From: Bacteroidota bacterium
GTDB taxonomy: Bacteria; Bacteroidota; Bacteroidia; Chitinophagales; Chitinophagaceae
Assembly (NCBI GenBank): GCA_947451115.1
Contig: CANFXV010000003.1
Span: 32,477-96,476 of the forward strand
Direction of reading: 5' to 3'
DNA length: 64,000 bases
The notes under the pieces are model-generated. The model searched no databases. It was not told where the DNA came from and saw only the letters and a program-made list of their open reading frames with translations. A program made the translations under genes and the position numbers. Numbering within the stretch: the first letter of the stretch is position 1; every line of letters begins with the position of its first letter. Below are positions 36,540-45,323 of this stretch, one piece after another.

Positions 36540-36554
36540 ACTAAAATCATTAGT
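36540..36554. promoter_or_regulatory. operator 2 (palindrome) ending 1 nt before the XRE-S24 start codon
   Basis: ACTAAAATCATTAGT matches operator 1 at 13 of 15 positions, with five-base perfect arms. Its centre is 22 bp from the centre of operator 1, about two helical turns, so two dimers could bind side by side. Confidence 0.65.
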
Positions 36555-36555
36555 T

Positions 36556-37368
36556 ATGTCATACGCAGGAAAAAATTTAAAGTACATCAGAAAGCAGCGC
36601 GAATGGACACAAGAAGAAATGGCCAATCAACTTCAAATCAAGCGTTCCTTAGTAGGGGCTTATGAAGAAGAAAGAGCCGAGCCTCGCTTGGAAGTAATGG
36701 AAACCATTTGTGCGAAATTCTCTATTAGTTTAGAGGAATTCTTATTCCAAGATTTGGCCTTATTAAGCGCTAATGACGCAGATTCAAATGGTTCCAACAA
36801 TAGCTATATGGAGCGTCGTAGGGCCTTGAAATCGGACAAATCCATATCATTGGCATCCATGGTTACTTTTGTACCAGTAAAGGCAGCAGCAGGTTATTTG
36901 ACTGGCTACGCCGACCCTGAGTTCCTTGACGAATTAAATACCTTCACTTTGCCTATGTTGGCTCCAGGTGATTACCGAGCTTTTGAAATTTTAGGGGATA
37001 GTATGTTACCTACGCCAAGTGGTAGTGTAATTGTGGGGGAGAAGGTTGAAAGCTTTAAAGAGGTAAAAAACAGCAATACTTACATCGTCGTATCCAATGC
37101 GGACGGAGTGGTTTATAAGCGCATCATTACCAATGATGATCGTGCAAAAGAGGGAAATGAACATAATGAAAATAAGCTTACATTATTGAGTGACAATCCT
37201 TTATACGAGCCATATCAAGTAAATGCAACAGATATTGTAGAGATATGGAAAGCAGTCTATATCATACAGAAAGCAGGAGCACAACCAATGTGGAATGTGG
37301 ATCAATTGGCCGGTGTAGTCAACAATTTACAGGATCAAATTACTAGTTTGAAGAAAAAATTGAATTAG
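36556..37368 (+). CDS. LexA-like XRE-family regulator with S24 peptidase domain
   Basis: Cytoplasmic repressor. Helix-turn-helix at about residues 6-60 (LKYIRKQREWTQEEMANQL, SLVGAYEEERAEPRLE), a linker, then an S24/LexA peptidase domain: candidate cleavage site in PVKAAAGYLTG, catalytic Ser in LGDSMLPTP and catalytic Lys in DGVVYKRI. All needed residues for RecA-stimulated self-cleavage seem present. A C-terminal helix (VVNNLQDQITSLKKKL) could be a short coiled coil. Two matching palindromes immediately upstream suggest autorepression. It may serve as this organism's SOS-type or stress switch; the target genes are unknown. Confidence 0.88.
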   Translation: MSYAGKNLKYIRKQREWTQEEMANQLQIKRSLVGAYEEERAEPRLEVMETICAKFSISLEEFLFQDLALLSANDADSNGSNNSYMERRRALKSDKSISLASMVTFVPVKAAAGYLTGYADPEFLDELNTFTLPMLAPGDYRAFEILGDSMLPTPSGSVIVGEKVESFKEVKNSNTYIVVSNADGVVYKRIITNDDRAKEGNEHNENKLTLLSDNPLYEPYQVNATDIVEIWKAVYIIQKAGAQPMWNVDQLAGVVNNLQDQITSLKKKLN

Positions 37369-37410
37369 ACAATATAAAATATTGTTAATCAGTTTATTGA
37401 ATCAAAATAA

Positions 37411-38946
37411 TTACTCCCATTCAATGGTGGCAGGTGGTTTTGAGCTAATGTCATAAACTACTCTGTTAATACCTCGAACTTCATTGATGATGGCATTGCT
37501 AACATGGGCTAAAAATTCATAAGGCAGATGTGCCCAGTCGGCGGTCATTCCATCCACCGAGGTAACAGCTCTCAATGCAATGGTGAATTCATAAGTGCGT
37601 TCATCACCCATTACACCCACGCTTTTTACTGGTAGTAATATGGTTCCAGCCTGCCATACCTTGGTATAGAGGTCAAATTCTTTTAAGGCATTCATATAAA
37701 TATGATCGGCTGCTTGTAAAAGGGCTACTTTTTCAGGCGTGATATCTCCTAATATTCTAATGGCCAATCCTGGTCCAGGAAAAGGATGTCTGTTGATCAA
37801 GTTGGCAGGGATGCCTAATTCAAGTCCTACTTTTCTTACCTCGTCTTTGAATAAATACCTCAGGGGCTCCACCAATTTAAGGTGCATGGTATCGGGTAAA
37901 CCGCCCACATTATGATGGGACTTGATGGTTTGTGAAGGTCCGTGAACACTTACACTTTCAATTACATCTGGGTAAATAGTTCCTTGTCCTAAAAACTTGG
38001 CTTCCAATACTTTATAAGCTTCTATTTGAAATACATCTATAAATAGTTTTCCAATAATTTTTCTCTTTTCTTCGGGCTCAGACTTGCCTGCAAGGGCATC
38101 GTAGAACATGTTTTTAGCATCTATACCTGTTACATTTAAGCCAATAGATTTATAGATGTCCAAGACGTCCTGGAATTCATTTTTTCTAAGTACGCCGTTG
38201 TCTACAAATATGCCATGTAATCGATCTCCAATGGCTCTATGAATAAGGGTAGCGGCTACCGTGCTATCCACCCCGCCACTTAAAGCCATAATTACATGAC
38301 TGTCTCCAATCTGCGCTTTTAGTTGGTCAACGGTCTCCTGAACAAAGGAAGAAGGGGTCCAATTTTGGTGACAACCGCAAATTTCCACAAGAAAGTTCTG
38401 GATCAATTTCTTCCCTTCTGAAGAATGGTACACTTCGGGGTGAAATTGAAATCCATGTAAGGGATGGCCAGCGTCTTGTTTTTTTCTAAAAGCAGCTACT
38501 GGAATACTGTCTGTATCGGCTAAGAGTTCAAAATCTGCTGGTAGTTCTGTGATGGAATCGCTATGGCTCATCCAAACCTGGCTATTATTGGCTATATTTT
38601 TAAATATGACATCGTCCTTTTGAATGCGCAATTGGGCACGACCATATTCTCTTTTGTTTGATTTTTCTACCTTACCCCCAAAGTTCTTGGCACTTAGTTG
38701 GGCGCCATAACAAATGGTTAATAGGGGTAGTTTATCCAAAATGGCCTTGATGTCCACATTGGGTGCTTCTGCCTCGTTGACACTAGCAGGGGAGCCGCTT
38801 AAAATGACCCCTTTTAAAGTGGGATCAAAGTCTATTTTACTATTGAAAGGCTTTATCTCGCAATATACATTGGCTTCTCTTACCGCGCGGGCAATAAGCT
38901 GTGTATATTGGCTTCCGAAGTCGAGGATGAGTATCTTTTCAGTCAT
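37411..38946 (-). CDS. guaA: GMP synthase (glutamine-hydrolysing)
   Basis: Converts XMP, glutamine and ATP to GMP. Class I amidotransferase domain: [16 protein letters not shown], nucleophile Cys79 in LLTICYGAQ, and [10 protein letters not shown]. The ATP-pyrophosphatase domain has the P-loop [13 protein letters not shown], then the dimerisation domain with [16 protein letters not shown] and the end ...[11 protein letters not shown]. Starts at ATG 38946 (an upstream ATG at 38961 adds five residues). About 511 aa, complete. A hairpin terminator for rpsT lies just upstream, so it has its own promoter or depends on read-through. Confidence 0.97.
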   Translation of the reverse strand: MTEKILILDFGSQYTQLIARAVREANVYCEIKPFNSKIDFDPTLKGVILSGSPASVNEAEAPNVDIKAILDKLPLLTICYGAQLSAKNFGGKVEKSNKREYGRAQLRIQKDDVIFKNIANNSQVWMSHSDSITELPADFELLADTDSIPVAAFRKKQDAGHPLHGFQFHPEVYHSSEGKKLIQNFLVEICGCHQNWTPSSFVQETVDQLKAQIGDSHVIMALSGGVDSTVAATLIHRAIGDRLHGIFVDNGVLRKNEFQDVLDIYKSIGLNVTGIDAKNMFYDALAGKSEPEEKRKIIGKLFIDVFQIEAYKVLEAKFLGQGTIYPDVIESVSVHGPSQTIKSHHNVGGLPDTMHLKLVEPLRYLFKDEVRKVGLELGIPANLINRHPFPGPGLAIRILGDITPEKVALLQAADHIYMNALKEFDLYTKVWQAGTILLPVKSVGVMGDERTYEFTIALRAVTSVDGMTADWAHLPYEFLAHVSNAIINEVRGINRVVYDISSKPPATIEWE

Positions 38947-38961
38947 AGCGCGAAGATACAT

Positions 38962-38996
38962 AAAAAAAATCCCGCCTCGAATGCTCGGAGCGGGAT
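38962..38996 (-). terminator. terminator between rpsT and guaA
   Basis: ATCCCGC (38969-38975) pairs with GCGGGAT (38990-38996), with an inner CGA/TCG; on the minus strand it is followed by a T run over 38962-38969. It ends the rpsT transcript 16 bp before the guaA ATG. Confidence 0.85.
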
Positions 38997-39040
38997 GGGT
39001 ATAATTGATTAATTAATCTTAATTATCGAAAAAGCAGGTA

Positions 39041-39301
39041 CTAAGCAGTTGCTTTAACAGCAACGTGTTTAGCCAATTTGCTCTTTAAATTAGCTGCTTT
39101 GTTTTTGTGGATAATGCCACGTTTTGCTAATTTATCAATTTGAGACATGATGTTTGGCAACTTTTCATTGTAAACTTTTTGATCGTCTACGATTTTTAAT
39201 TCACGAATAGCGTTACGGGTAGTTTTACCATAATAACGGTTGCTGTCGCGACGTTTTGCTGCTTGTCTAATGTCTTTTTTTGTAGCCGAGTGATTTGCCA
39301 T
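39041..39301 (-). CDS. rpsT: 30S ribosomal protein S20
   Basis: An 86-aa basic protein that binds 16S rRNA early in small-subunit assembly. Starts MANHSATKKDIRQAAKRRDSNRY and continues IMSQIDKLAKRGIIHKNKAA, the conserved bS20 pattern. Monocistronic, with a -7 box at 39325-39332 upstream and the terminator at 38962-38996 downstream. Confidence 0.96.
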   Translation of the reverse strand: MANHSATKKDIRQAAKRRDSNRYYGKTTRNAIRELKIVDDQKVYNEKLPNIMSQIDKLAKRGIIHKNKAANLKSKLAKHVAVKATA

Positions 39302-39324
39302 GTACTATTTAATTTTCAGGAGGG

Positions 39325-39332
39325 CAAAGGTA
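39325..39332 (-). promoter_or_regulatory. -7 box for rpsT
   Basis: Read on the minus strand this is TACCTTTG, a perfect TAnnTTTG. No good TTTG lies at the expected 17-23 bp upstream. The start codon is 24 bp downstream. Confidence 0.5.
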
Positions 39333-39525
39333 AGGTACTTAAACAAATAATTAAAATTAAAATTGAAAAAAAAGCAAATTCTGCATAAATAACTGATTTT
39401 CAGTATTTTATATATATTCCATGAACTAGGAAGGCGGCCTTCATTCCTTTGTACTTTTGAAGGCTTATTTAGCACATTTAAACGGATATTTGCTGCACCA
39501 GAAAACAACCTGCACTCCCTAACAA

Positions 39526-40536
39526 ATGACAATTGATAAATACCATCACTCACATCAGAATGTAGCAGATAAATTGGTGAGAGAATACGAAGGTCCTACA
39601 CCATTTGCCCTTTATTTAAAAACCTATTTCGCTGCCAATAAAAAACATGGGAGTAAGGATCGTAAAAGCATTAGTGCCATCTGCTATGAATATTTTAGAA
39701 AATTAAGCGCTGATTTTCCATTGCAAAATTTTATTTCACCTGTCATTGATATTCCCAAATTTATCGCTGCTCATTTACAACAACCTTTATTATTTATTCG
39801 GGCAAGGCCAGGTAAAAAAGAACTAGTTAAAGCTAGCTTGGAAAAAGCGGGATTGTTTTTTGAGTCGATTGGTGAAATGACATTTGCTTTACCTAATACA
39901 AGTGCACTTCAAAACATCATGCTACTGAATAAAGAGGCAGTCATCCAAGATTTAAATTCGCAAGCATTGGCGCAATTGCTGCAATTAATTCCAGTGACCG
40001 AAAAGCCATTGGTCACATGGGACGCCTGTTCGGCAAGCGGTGGAAAATCTATTTTAATTAAAGATTTTATGCCCAATGTACAACTGCATGTCTCAGACAT
40101 CAGAGAAAATATTTTATTCAATTGTGAAAAGCGTTTAAAAGAAGCAGGCATACAACCCGCCTCCTTACAAGTGGTGGATATTACTTTGCCTTTTGATATT
40201 AAAAAACAATTTGATTTTATTTTTGCTGATTTACCTTGTTCAGGAAGTGGCACTTGGGGCCGTACGCCCGAAAATTTGGTTGGCTTTACCGAAAAACAAT
40301 TAGCGTATTTTACTACACTGCAAACAAATATGTTGCATCATATAACTCCAGCCCTAAAAATAGGGGGCTATCTATTGGCTGCCACTTGCTCGGTCTATCA
40401 AAACGAAAACGAACATCAGATTGAAAAATTAATGGCCACTAATAAATTCAAATTAGTAGCCCAGCAATATTTTATTGGTTATGAAAAGCACGCCGACACG
40501 CTGTTTGGGGCCCTGCTTCAAAAAATTGCCGATTAA
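39526..40536 (+). CDS. RsmB/NOP-family rRNA cytosine-C5 methyltransferase
   Basis: SAM-dependent methyltransferase for 16S rRNA (RsmB-like). Motif I is DACSASGGKSILI (usual DAC-APGGKT), motif IV DLPCSGSGTWGRTPE with its Cys, and motif VI AATCSVYQNENE with the nucleophile Cys. The N-terminal part (about 1-130) is shorter than the NusB-like domain of E. coli RsmB. At 336 aa it matches the compact Bacteroidota form. It lies 224 bp from the divergent rpsT and ends 1 bp before convergent mnmA. The exact target base is not readable from the sequence. Confidence 0.88.
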   Translation: MTIDKYHHSHQNVADKLVREYEGPTPFALYLKTYFAANKKHGSKDRKSISAICYEYFRKLSADFPLQNFISPVIDIPKFIAAHLQQPLLFIRARPGKKELVKASLEKAGLFFESIGEMTFALPNTSALQNIMLLNKEAVIQDLNSQALAQLLQLIPVTEKPLVTWDACSASGGKSILIKDFMPNVQLHVSDIRENILFNCEKRLKEAGIQPASLQVVDITLPFDIKKQFDFIFADLPCSGSGTWGRTPENLVGFTEKQLAYFTTLQTNMLHHITPALKIGGYLLAATCSVYQNENEHQIEKLMATNKFKLVAQQYFIGYEKHADTLFGALLQKIAD

Positions 40537-40537
40537 C

Positions 40538-41662
40538 TTAAACTGTAAATGGTGACTTGGGAATTAAGTGACCACTTTGAATAATGCCACCTGCCACCAC
40601 ATCATCACCTTCATAAAAAACTGCACTTTGCCCTGGTGCAATACTTTTTACATTTTCATAAAATCTAGCTTGTAAGCCATTATTCGAATTAGATAAAGTA
40701 CACAAAGCGCCTTCATCTTTGTACCTAATTTTAGCCATCAGTTCCATTTCATCTTCCACATGATCGTACTTGATCCAATTTAATTTAGCCACCAACATAT
40801 CATTTTGGTCTAAATCATTTTCATCACCAATCACCACTATATTTTTAATGGGATCTATGGAAACCACATAGGCAGGTTTGCCCAATGCAATTTCTAAACC
40901 TTTTCTTTGTCCGATGGTATAAAAAGGGTAGCCCTTGTGTTTGCCCAATCTTTTTCCTTTGGTGTCTAAGAACCATCCACCATTTACTCTTTCTTCCAAT
41001 CCATCCACACGTCTTTTTAAAAATCCACGGTAATCATTGTCTGGTACAAAACAAATTTCATAGCTCTCACTTTTTTTAGCCAGTTCGGGATAACCCATAT
41101 CAATGGCCATTTGTTTGATGTCTTTTTTATGCATGCCGCCTAAAGGCAAAATAGTTCTGCTTAATAAATCTTGATCTACGCCCCACAAAACATAACTCTG
41201 GTCCTTGGTGCTATCCAATCCTTTTGAAATTACATATCGTCCATTGGTATGTTGACGCACTTTTGCATAATGCCCAGTAGCAATAAAATCACAACCTAAT
41301 GCATCTGCTCTTTTTAACAAGGCCCTCCATTTAATATGGGTATTGCACATCACACAAGGGTTGGGCGTACGGCCTGCTAAATATTCTTCTACAAAGTTCT
41401 CGATGACAAAATCACCGAATTCATCTCTAATGTCTAAAATATAATGTGGGAAGCCATTGTTTACTGCCGCTAATCGGGCATCATTGAATGAGTCAATATT
41501 GCAACATCCTGTTTCTTTTCCATTGGCATTGCTGGTGGCATAGTCCCAGGTTTTCATGGTAATTCCAATTACTTCGTAGCCTTCGTTGTGTAGCATTAAA
41601 GCTGCTACAGTGCTATCGATACCGCCGCTCATGGCGACTAAAACCTTGCCTTTCTTGCTCAT
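40538..41662 (-). CDS. mnmA: tRNA-specific 2-thiouridylase
   Basis: Adds sulfur to U34 of tRNA-Glu, -Gln and -Lys, using ATP. From ATG 41662: PP-loop VAMSGGIDSTVAALML, the catalytic Cys in RTPNPCVMCNTHIKW, the FIATGHYAKVR segment and the second Cys in YEICFVPDNDYRGFL, then the C-terminal beta-barrel ending in FYEGDDVVAGGII. About 374 aa, complete. tRNA-Gln(TTG), one of its substrates, is encoded at 57296 in this window. An upstream in-frame ATG at 41707 adds 15 residues with no family match. Confidence 0.95.
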   Translation of the reverse strand: MSKKGKVLVAMSGGIDSTVAALMLHNEGYEVIGITMKTWDYATSNANGKETGCCNIDSFNDARLAAVNNGFPHYILDIRDEFGDFVIENFVEEYLAGRTPNPCVMCNTHIKWRALLKRADALGCDFIATGHYAKVRQHTNGRYVISKGLDSTKDQSYVLWGVDQDLLSRTILPLGGMHKKDIKQMAIDMGYPELAKKSESYEICFVPDNDYRGFLKRRVDGLEERVNGGWFLDTKGKRLGKHKGYPFYTIGQRKGLEIALGKPAYVVSIDPIKNIVVIGDENDLDQNDMLVAKLNWIKYDHVEDEMELMAKIRYKDEGALCTLSNSNNGLQARFYENVKSIAPGQSAVFYEGDDVVAGGIIQSGHLIPKSPFTV

Positions 41663-41822
41663 AGTGTTTGGCCAGTTAAAAGTTGGCTTGGCACAAAAGT
41701 AATTCATCTTTGCTAATTCGCAGAATGTTCATAAAATGGACTAGCCTTTTCAGTTCAAAATTCTAAAAAATACTATCTTCACTTTCAAACGATGATATTA
41801 TAAAACGACTAAATTACAGAAA

Positions 41823-42266
41823 ATGATCAAGCTACAAGTAATCGGAAATTTGGGTAAAGATGCCCTAGTGAACAATGTCAATGGCAAAACTGTCATTAAT
41901 TTTAATGTTGCGCATACAGAACGTTATAAAGATGCACAAGGCAATCAAAAAGATAGGACCACTTGGGTGGATTGTTCTTATTGGACTGACCGTACTGCCG
42001 TGGCCCCTTATTTAAAGAAAGGAACTCAAGTATATGTAGAAGGAACACCAGATGTTAGATCATACACTACTGCGGATGGAAGAAATGGGGCTTCTTTAAC
42101 TTTAAGAATTGTATCCGTTCAATTGTTGGGTGCTAAACCTTCAGGCTCGGGCAATTCGGATGGGGCAGGAAATCCAGCAGATCAAAATAGCGGAAGTAGT
42201 TATAACCCTTCACCTGCAAGTGCAGGGGGGAATGAAGATGCACCCGTAGATGATCTTCCATTTTAG
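41823..42266 (+). CDS. ssb: single-stranded DNA-binding protein
   Basis: Coats ssDNA during replication and repair. OB-fold start MIKLQVIGNLGKDALVNNVNG, with WVDCSYWTDRTAVAPYLKKG and VYVEGTPDVRSYTTADG; a flexible Gly/Ser/Asn tail (about 110-135) and the acidic protein-interaction tip DAPVDDLPF. Length 147 aa is normal. Monocistronic between mnmA (divergent) and lysC. Confidence 0.95.
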   Translation: MIKLQVIGNLGKDALVNNVNGKTVINFNVAHTERYKDAQGNQKDRTTWVDCSYWTDRTAVAPYLKKGTQVYVEGTPDVRSYTTADGRNGASLTLRIVSVQLLGAKPSGSGNSDGAGNPADQNSGSSYNPSPASAGGNEDAPVDDLPF

Positions 42267-42355
42267 TAACGCTTTCTTTTTGATAGACTAACATTAGTTT
42301 GCAATAATTTGATAAAATAAGCGCTTTTTTATCTCCTATTTTACTTAGGCCTATT

Positions 42356-42363
42356 TACCTTTG
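42356..42363 (+). promoter_or_regulatory. -7 box for lysC
   Basis: TACCTTTG, a perfect TAnnTTTG, 20 bp before the lysC ATG; no clear TTTG at -33. A transcript from it would have a leader of only about 14 nt. Confidence 0.4.
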
Positions 42364-42383
42364 AGCCTCGAAAAAAAACTGCG

Positions 42384-43703
42384 ATGAAAATAATGAAATT
42401 TGGCGGGACCAGTGTAGGCAAGCCTGAGCGCATGCATCAAGTATCTCAATTGATTACCCGTGATCAAGAAGCTACAATTGTTGTCCTTAGTGCTTTAAGT
42501 GGCACGACCAATGCCTTAGTTGAAATAAGTAAGTCTTTGGCTTCTGCGAATAAAAAATCTGCCATTGAAAAAGTAGAAGCATTGGAAAAACAATACCGTG
42601 CATTTATTCTTGAATTACTTTCAGGGGAAGCTTTGCGTGCAAAGGCCAACGAAATTATAACTGAGCATTTTGAATTTTTACGCATCACGCAAAAAATTTC
42701 TTTAAGCGATGCATTGAATAAAGATATTTTGGCACAAGGAGAATTGATGAGTACAAAACTTTTTTCCTTGTATTTAGAACAAGAAAAAATTGATCATGTT
42801 TTATTGCCGGCTTTAGATTTTATGCAATTAGATGTTAACGATGAACCCGATTTAGTGGTCATTGAATCTAAATTAAAAGAAACTTTGGCTGCACATGCCA
42901 CTACTAAATTATTTGTAACGCAAGGGTATATTTGCCGCAATGCCAAAGGCGAGGTGGACAATTTGAAAAGAGGAGGAAGTGATTATACCGCATCATTGAT
43001 TGCTGCTGCAGTAAAAGCGAGTGTTTGTGAAATATGGACAGACATTGATGGCATGCACAACAATGATCCAAGAGTAGTGGATAAAACAGTGGCTATAGAG
43101 CAATTAAGTTTTGATGAAGCTGCGGAGCTAGCTTATTTTGGTGCAAAAATTTTACATCCCACTTGTATTTGGCCTGCGCAACTTGAAAACATCCCCGTTA
43201 AATTATTGAATACGATGCAGCCTTCTGCGGCAGGTACAGTCATCAAAAAAGAAGCAGGTAGTGTTGGAGTTAAAGCGGTAGCTGCCAAAGACAATATCAT
43301 TGCGATTAAAATAAAAAGCAGTAGAATGTTATTGGCTTATGGCTTTTTAAGAAAAATATTTGAAGTATTTGAGAAGTATAAAACTTCTATTGACATGATT
43401 ACCACTTCGGAAGTGGCGGTATCTGTAACTATTGATACAGACCTGCATTTAAATGAAATCATTGCAGAATTAAGCTTAATAGCTTCTGTGGAAATAGAAA
43501 AAGATCAAACCATTGTTTCTATTGTGGGGAATGAAATAGCTAAAACAGATGCGGTATTGAAAAAATTATTTGCAGCCATCAATGAAATTCCGGTAACCAT
43601 GGTAAGTTATGGAGGCAGCCCGCACAATATTAGTTTATTGTTGCCAAGTGAATACAAAACCAAGACTTTACAATTAGTCAATAAGGGGCTATTTAATTTA
43701 TAG
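42384..43703 (+). CDS. lysC: aspartate kinase
   Basis: Phosphorylates aspartate, the entry to lysine, threonine and methionine synthesis. N-terminal kinase MKIMKFGGTSVGKPERM, the substrate loop NLKRGGSDYTASLIAAAVKA, and ASVCEIWTDIDGMHNNDPRVV are diagnostic. Two ACT domains follow (about 300-439), so feedback control by an amino acid is expected. Monofunctional (no homoserine dehydrogenase fused), 439 aa. ATG at 42384 is the first of two close starts. It supplies the same pathway as the metX/metZ genes 9 kb away. Followed by the inverted-repeat region and a terminator. Confidence 0.95.
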   Translation: MKIMKFGGTSVGKPERMHQVSQLITRDQEATIVVLSALSGTTNALVEISKSLASANKKSAIEKVEALEKQYRAFILELLSGEALRAKANEIITEHFEFLRITQKISLSDALNKDILAQGELMSTKLFSLYLEQEKIDHVLLPALDFMQLDVNDEPDLVVIESKLKETLAAHATTKLFVTQGYICRNAKGEVDNLKRGGSDYTASLIAAAVKASVCEIWTDIDGMHNNDPRVVDKTVAIEQLSFDEAAELAYFGAKILHPTCIWPAQLENIPVKLLNTMQPSAAGTVIKKEAGSVGVKAVAAKDNIIAIKIKSSRMLLAYGFLRKIFEVFEKYKTSIDMITTSEVAVSVTIDTDLHLNEIIAELSLIASVEIEKDQTIVSIVGNEIAKTDAVLKKLFAAINEIPVTMVSYGGSPHNISLLLPSEYKTKTLQLVNKGLFNL

Positions 43704-43740
43704 TAGTCGCTTATGGAAGCGTAATTTAATTAGATCCCTC

Positions 43741-43874
43741 TCGCTCTCTGCTGTGCATGACGCTAAAAACGACTACGTTCATCTAAAATTGTGAACTCGC
43801 TTCGCTCAAACATGCACAATTTTTTAACGATGAACTTAAGTCATTTTCTTAACGCTATGCACAGATGTTCGCGA
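43741..43874. repeat. long imperfect inverted repeat in the lysC-queA gap
   Basis: This fills most of a 349-bp gap. Paired blocks, outside in: 43741-43744/43871-43874, CTGTGCAT/ATGCACAG (43751-43758/43857-43864), GACT/AGTC (43771-43774/43839-43842), GTTCATC/GATGAAC (43777-43783/43829-43835) and AAATTGTG/CACAATTT (43786-43793/43815-43822). The apex holds AACTCGCTTCGCTC. TGTGCATG at 43752 can also pair with CATGCACA at 43811, so there are two alternative folds. No coding frame is apparent. It could be a non-coding RNA, a decayed palindromic repeat or part of the lysC 3' end. Confidence 0.6.
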
Positions 43875-43923
43875 ATTGTAATCCAATTACATTTTGCTTC
43901 TTTTAAATTAAAAAATACTACAT

Positions 43924-43957
43924 AAAAAAGCCCCGATATTGCATCAGGGCTTTTTTT
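43924..43957. terminator. bidirectional terminator downstream of lysC
   Basis: AAAAAAGCCC pairs with GGGCTTTTTTT, with an inner GAT/ATC stem and ATTGC loop. T runs lie on both strands, so it serves lysC (plus) and queA (minus). Confidence 0.88.
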
Positions 43958-44020
43958 ATAATGTTTACTTAAATAAATAGTAATAAAATCATTAAATAAA
44001 TAGTAAAAAAATCTTAAGAG

Positions 44021-44066
44021 TATTATTTATCTAAATTTATATTTTATAAAATTTAGATAAATAATA
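44021..44066 (-). terminator. 18-bp AT-rich hairpin overlapping the queA stop codon
   Basis: The arms 44021-44038 and 44049-44066 are perfectly complementary over 18 bp. The right arm contains the last codons and stop of queA (44053-44066). On the minus strand the hairpin is followed, after about ten bases, by ATTTTTTT. It may stop transcription or protect the mRNA end. Confidence 0.55.
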
Positions 44067-45102
44067 AAGCATCACCATAAGAGAAGAAGCGGTATTTATC
44101 CTTAATTGCTTTTTTATATGCTTCCATCGCTAATTCATAGCCTGCAAAAGCACAAGACATAATTAACAAGCTAGTCTTAGGTAAATGAAAGTTGGTTACT
44201 AAGCTATCGGCAATATTAAAATTATACGGCGGGTGAATGAAATGATTCGTCCATCCTTCAGCTGGTTTTAATAAGCGCTGAGCAGTAACGCTACTTTCCA
44301 TGGCGCGCATCGCCGTAGTTCCAATAGAACATACACGACGGCCATTTTCTTTAGCGGTATTAATAATCTTACAAGCTTCTTCATCTATCTTGAAATATTC
44401 AGCATCCATTTTATGTTTGCTTAAATCTTCTACTTCAATAGGTCTGAAAGTGCTTAATCCTGTATGCAAGGTTACTTCTGCAAAACGAATACCAATAATT
44501 TCAGATCTTTTGATTAACTCTTTACTAAAGTGTAAACCTGCAGTAGGAGCGGCCACGGCACCTTCATGCTTTGCATACACAGTCTGGTATCTTTCTTTAT
44601 CTTCTTCGTCTGGCTTGCGCTTAATGTATTTAGGCAAAGGTGTTTCTCCTAAGAATTCTAACATTTTTCTAAAGCCTTCATCATCACCTTCCCATAAAAA
44701 ACGAATGGTACGTCCACGGCTGGTGGTATTGTCAATAACCTCTGCTACTAGTTCTTCGTTTTCTCCGAAATACAATTTGTTACCTACACGAATTTTTCTT
44801 GCGGGATCAACAATGACATCCCATAAACGGTTAGGCTTATTTAATTCTCTTAACAAGAACACTTCAATCTTAGCGCCTGTTTTTTCTTTACGGCCATACA
44901 TTCTGGCTGGGAATACCTTGGTGTTGTTTACTACGAAAACATCTTTATCATCATAGTACTCTAATAAATCAGAGAAATGACGATTTTCCATGTGGCCGTT
45001 TTGACGGTTAACCACCATGAGTCTGCTATCCTCTCTTCTTTTAGTAGGATATTGTGCAATGAGATTTAAAGGTAGATCGTACCTAAATTGAGAAAGTTTC
45101 AT
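44053..45102 (-). CDS. queA: S-adenosylmethionine:tRNA ribosyltransferase-isomerase
   Basis: Transfers the ribosyl group of SAM to 7-aminomethyl-7-deazaguanine in tRNA to form epoxyqueuosine. Hallmarks: [45 protein letters not shown], the [13 protein letters not shown] loop, [15 protein letters not shown] and the final [10 protein letters not shown]. Length 349 aa is normal. The other queuosine genes are not in the window. It has a leader of about 80 nt with two hairpins (45142-45180), and ends inside an 18-bp inverted repeat. Confidence 0.96.
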   Translation of the reverse strand: MKLSQFRYDLPLNLIAQYPTKRREDSRLMVVNRQNGHMENRHFSDLLEYYDDKDVFVVNNTKVFPARMYGRKEKTGAKIEVFLLRELNKPNRLWDVIVDPARKIRVGNKLYFGENEELVAEVIDNTTSRGRTIRFLWEGDDEGFRKMLEFLGETPLPKYIKRKPDEEDKERYQTVYAKHEGAVAAPTAGLHFSKELIKRSEIIGIRFAEVTLHTGLSTFRPIEVEDLSKHKMDAEYFKIDEEACKIINTAKENGRRVCSIGTTAMRAMESSVTAQRLLKPAEGWTNHFIHPPYNFNIADSLVTNFHLPKTSLLIMSCAFAGYELAMEAYKKAIKDKYRFFSYGDALLFI

Positions 45103-45141
45103 TTGTGTCTATTTTAAATGATAGCCACATTAAGTTTACTA

Positions 45142-45180
45142 CAGCCTTACGGGGCAGTTCGCTTCATGTTACGGCATGAA
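45142..45180 (-). promoter_or_regulatory. queA leader: two hairpins with the same CCGUAA loop
   Basis: On the minus strand, TTCATG-CCGTAA-CATGAA (45180 down to 45163) is a perfect 6-bp hairpin. Nearby, GCC-CCGTAA-GGC (45155 down to 45144) has a 3-bp stem, extendable past one mismatch. Both show the same six-base loop, between the -7 box and the queA ATG. This does not match the preQ1-I riboswitch I know. Confidence 0.45.
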
Positions 45181-45191
45181 AATTATGGACG

Positions 45192-45199
45192 CAAATGTA
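45192..45199 (-). promoter_or_regulatory. -7 box for queA
   Basis: TACATTTG on the minus strand, a perfect TAnnTTTG, with no clear TTTG at -33. Transcription would start near 45185, so the first leader hairpin would sit at the very 5' end of the mRNA. Confidence 0.45.
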
Positions 45200-45243
45200 C
45201 AACATAAGCAGTAAATTTGTTTACCTAAGATTCACACCAAAAA

Positions 45244-45275
45244 TTGGGCAATTAGTTCGAAATGGCTTAAATTTG
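45244..45275 (+). promoter_or_regulatory. promoter for ccsA-ccmD(-gdhA)
   Basis: TTG at 45244-45246 and TAAATTTG at 45268-45275, spaced 21 bp; the -7 box is perfect. The ATG of ccsA is 48 bp downstream. Confidence 0.5.
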
Positions 45276-45323
45276 CAAACAATTGTTAGTTTTTGGATTT
45301 ATTGATTTTAAATTAGTTAAACT

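Noticed and set aside
37369..37385. Palindrome ACAATAT-AAA-ATATTGT after the XRE-S24 gene
   Set aside because: It is a 7-bp AT-rich hairpin without a T run; too weak to call a terminator or operator.
44300..44956. Long open frame of 218 codons on the plus strand inside queA
   Set aside because: It lies fully antisense to a clear queA gene, has no recognisable start context or domain, and reflects codon bias of the real gene.
45103..45200. preQ1 riboswitch before queA
   Set aside because: The leader lacks the A-rich tail and C-rich loop pattern of preQ1-I as I know it. Another class or a new one cannot be excluded, so it is listed as hairpins only.
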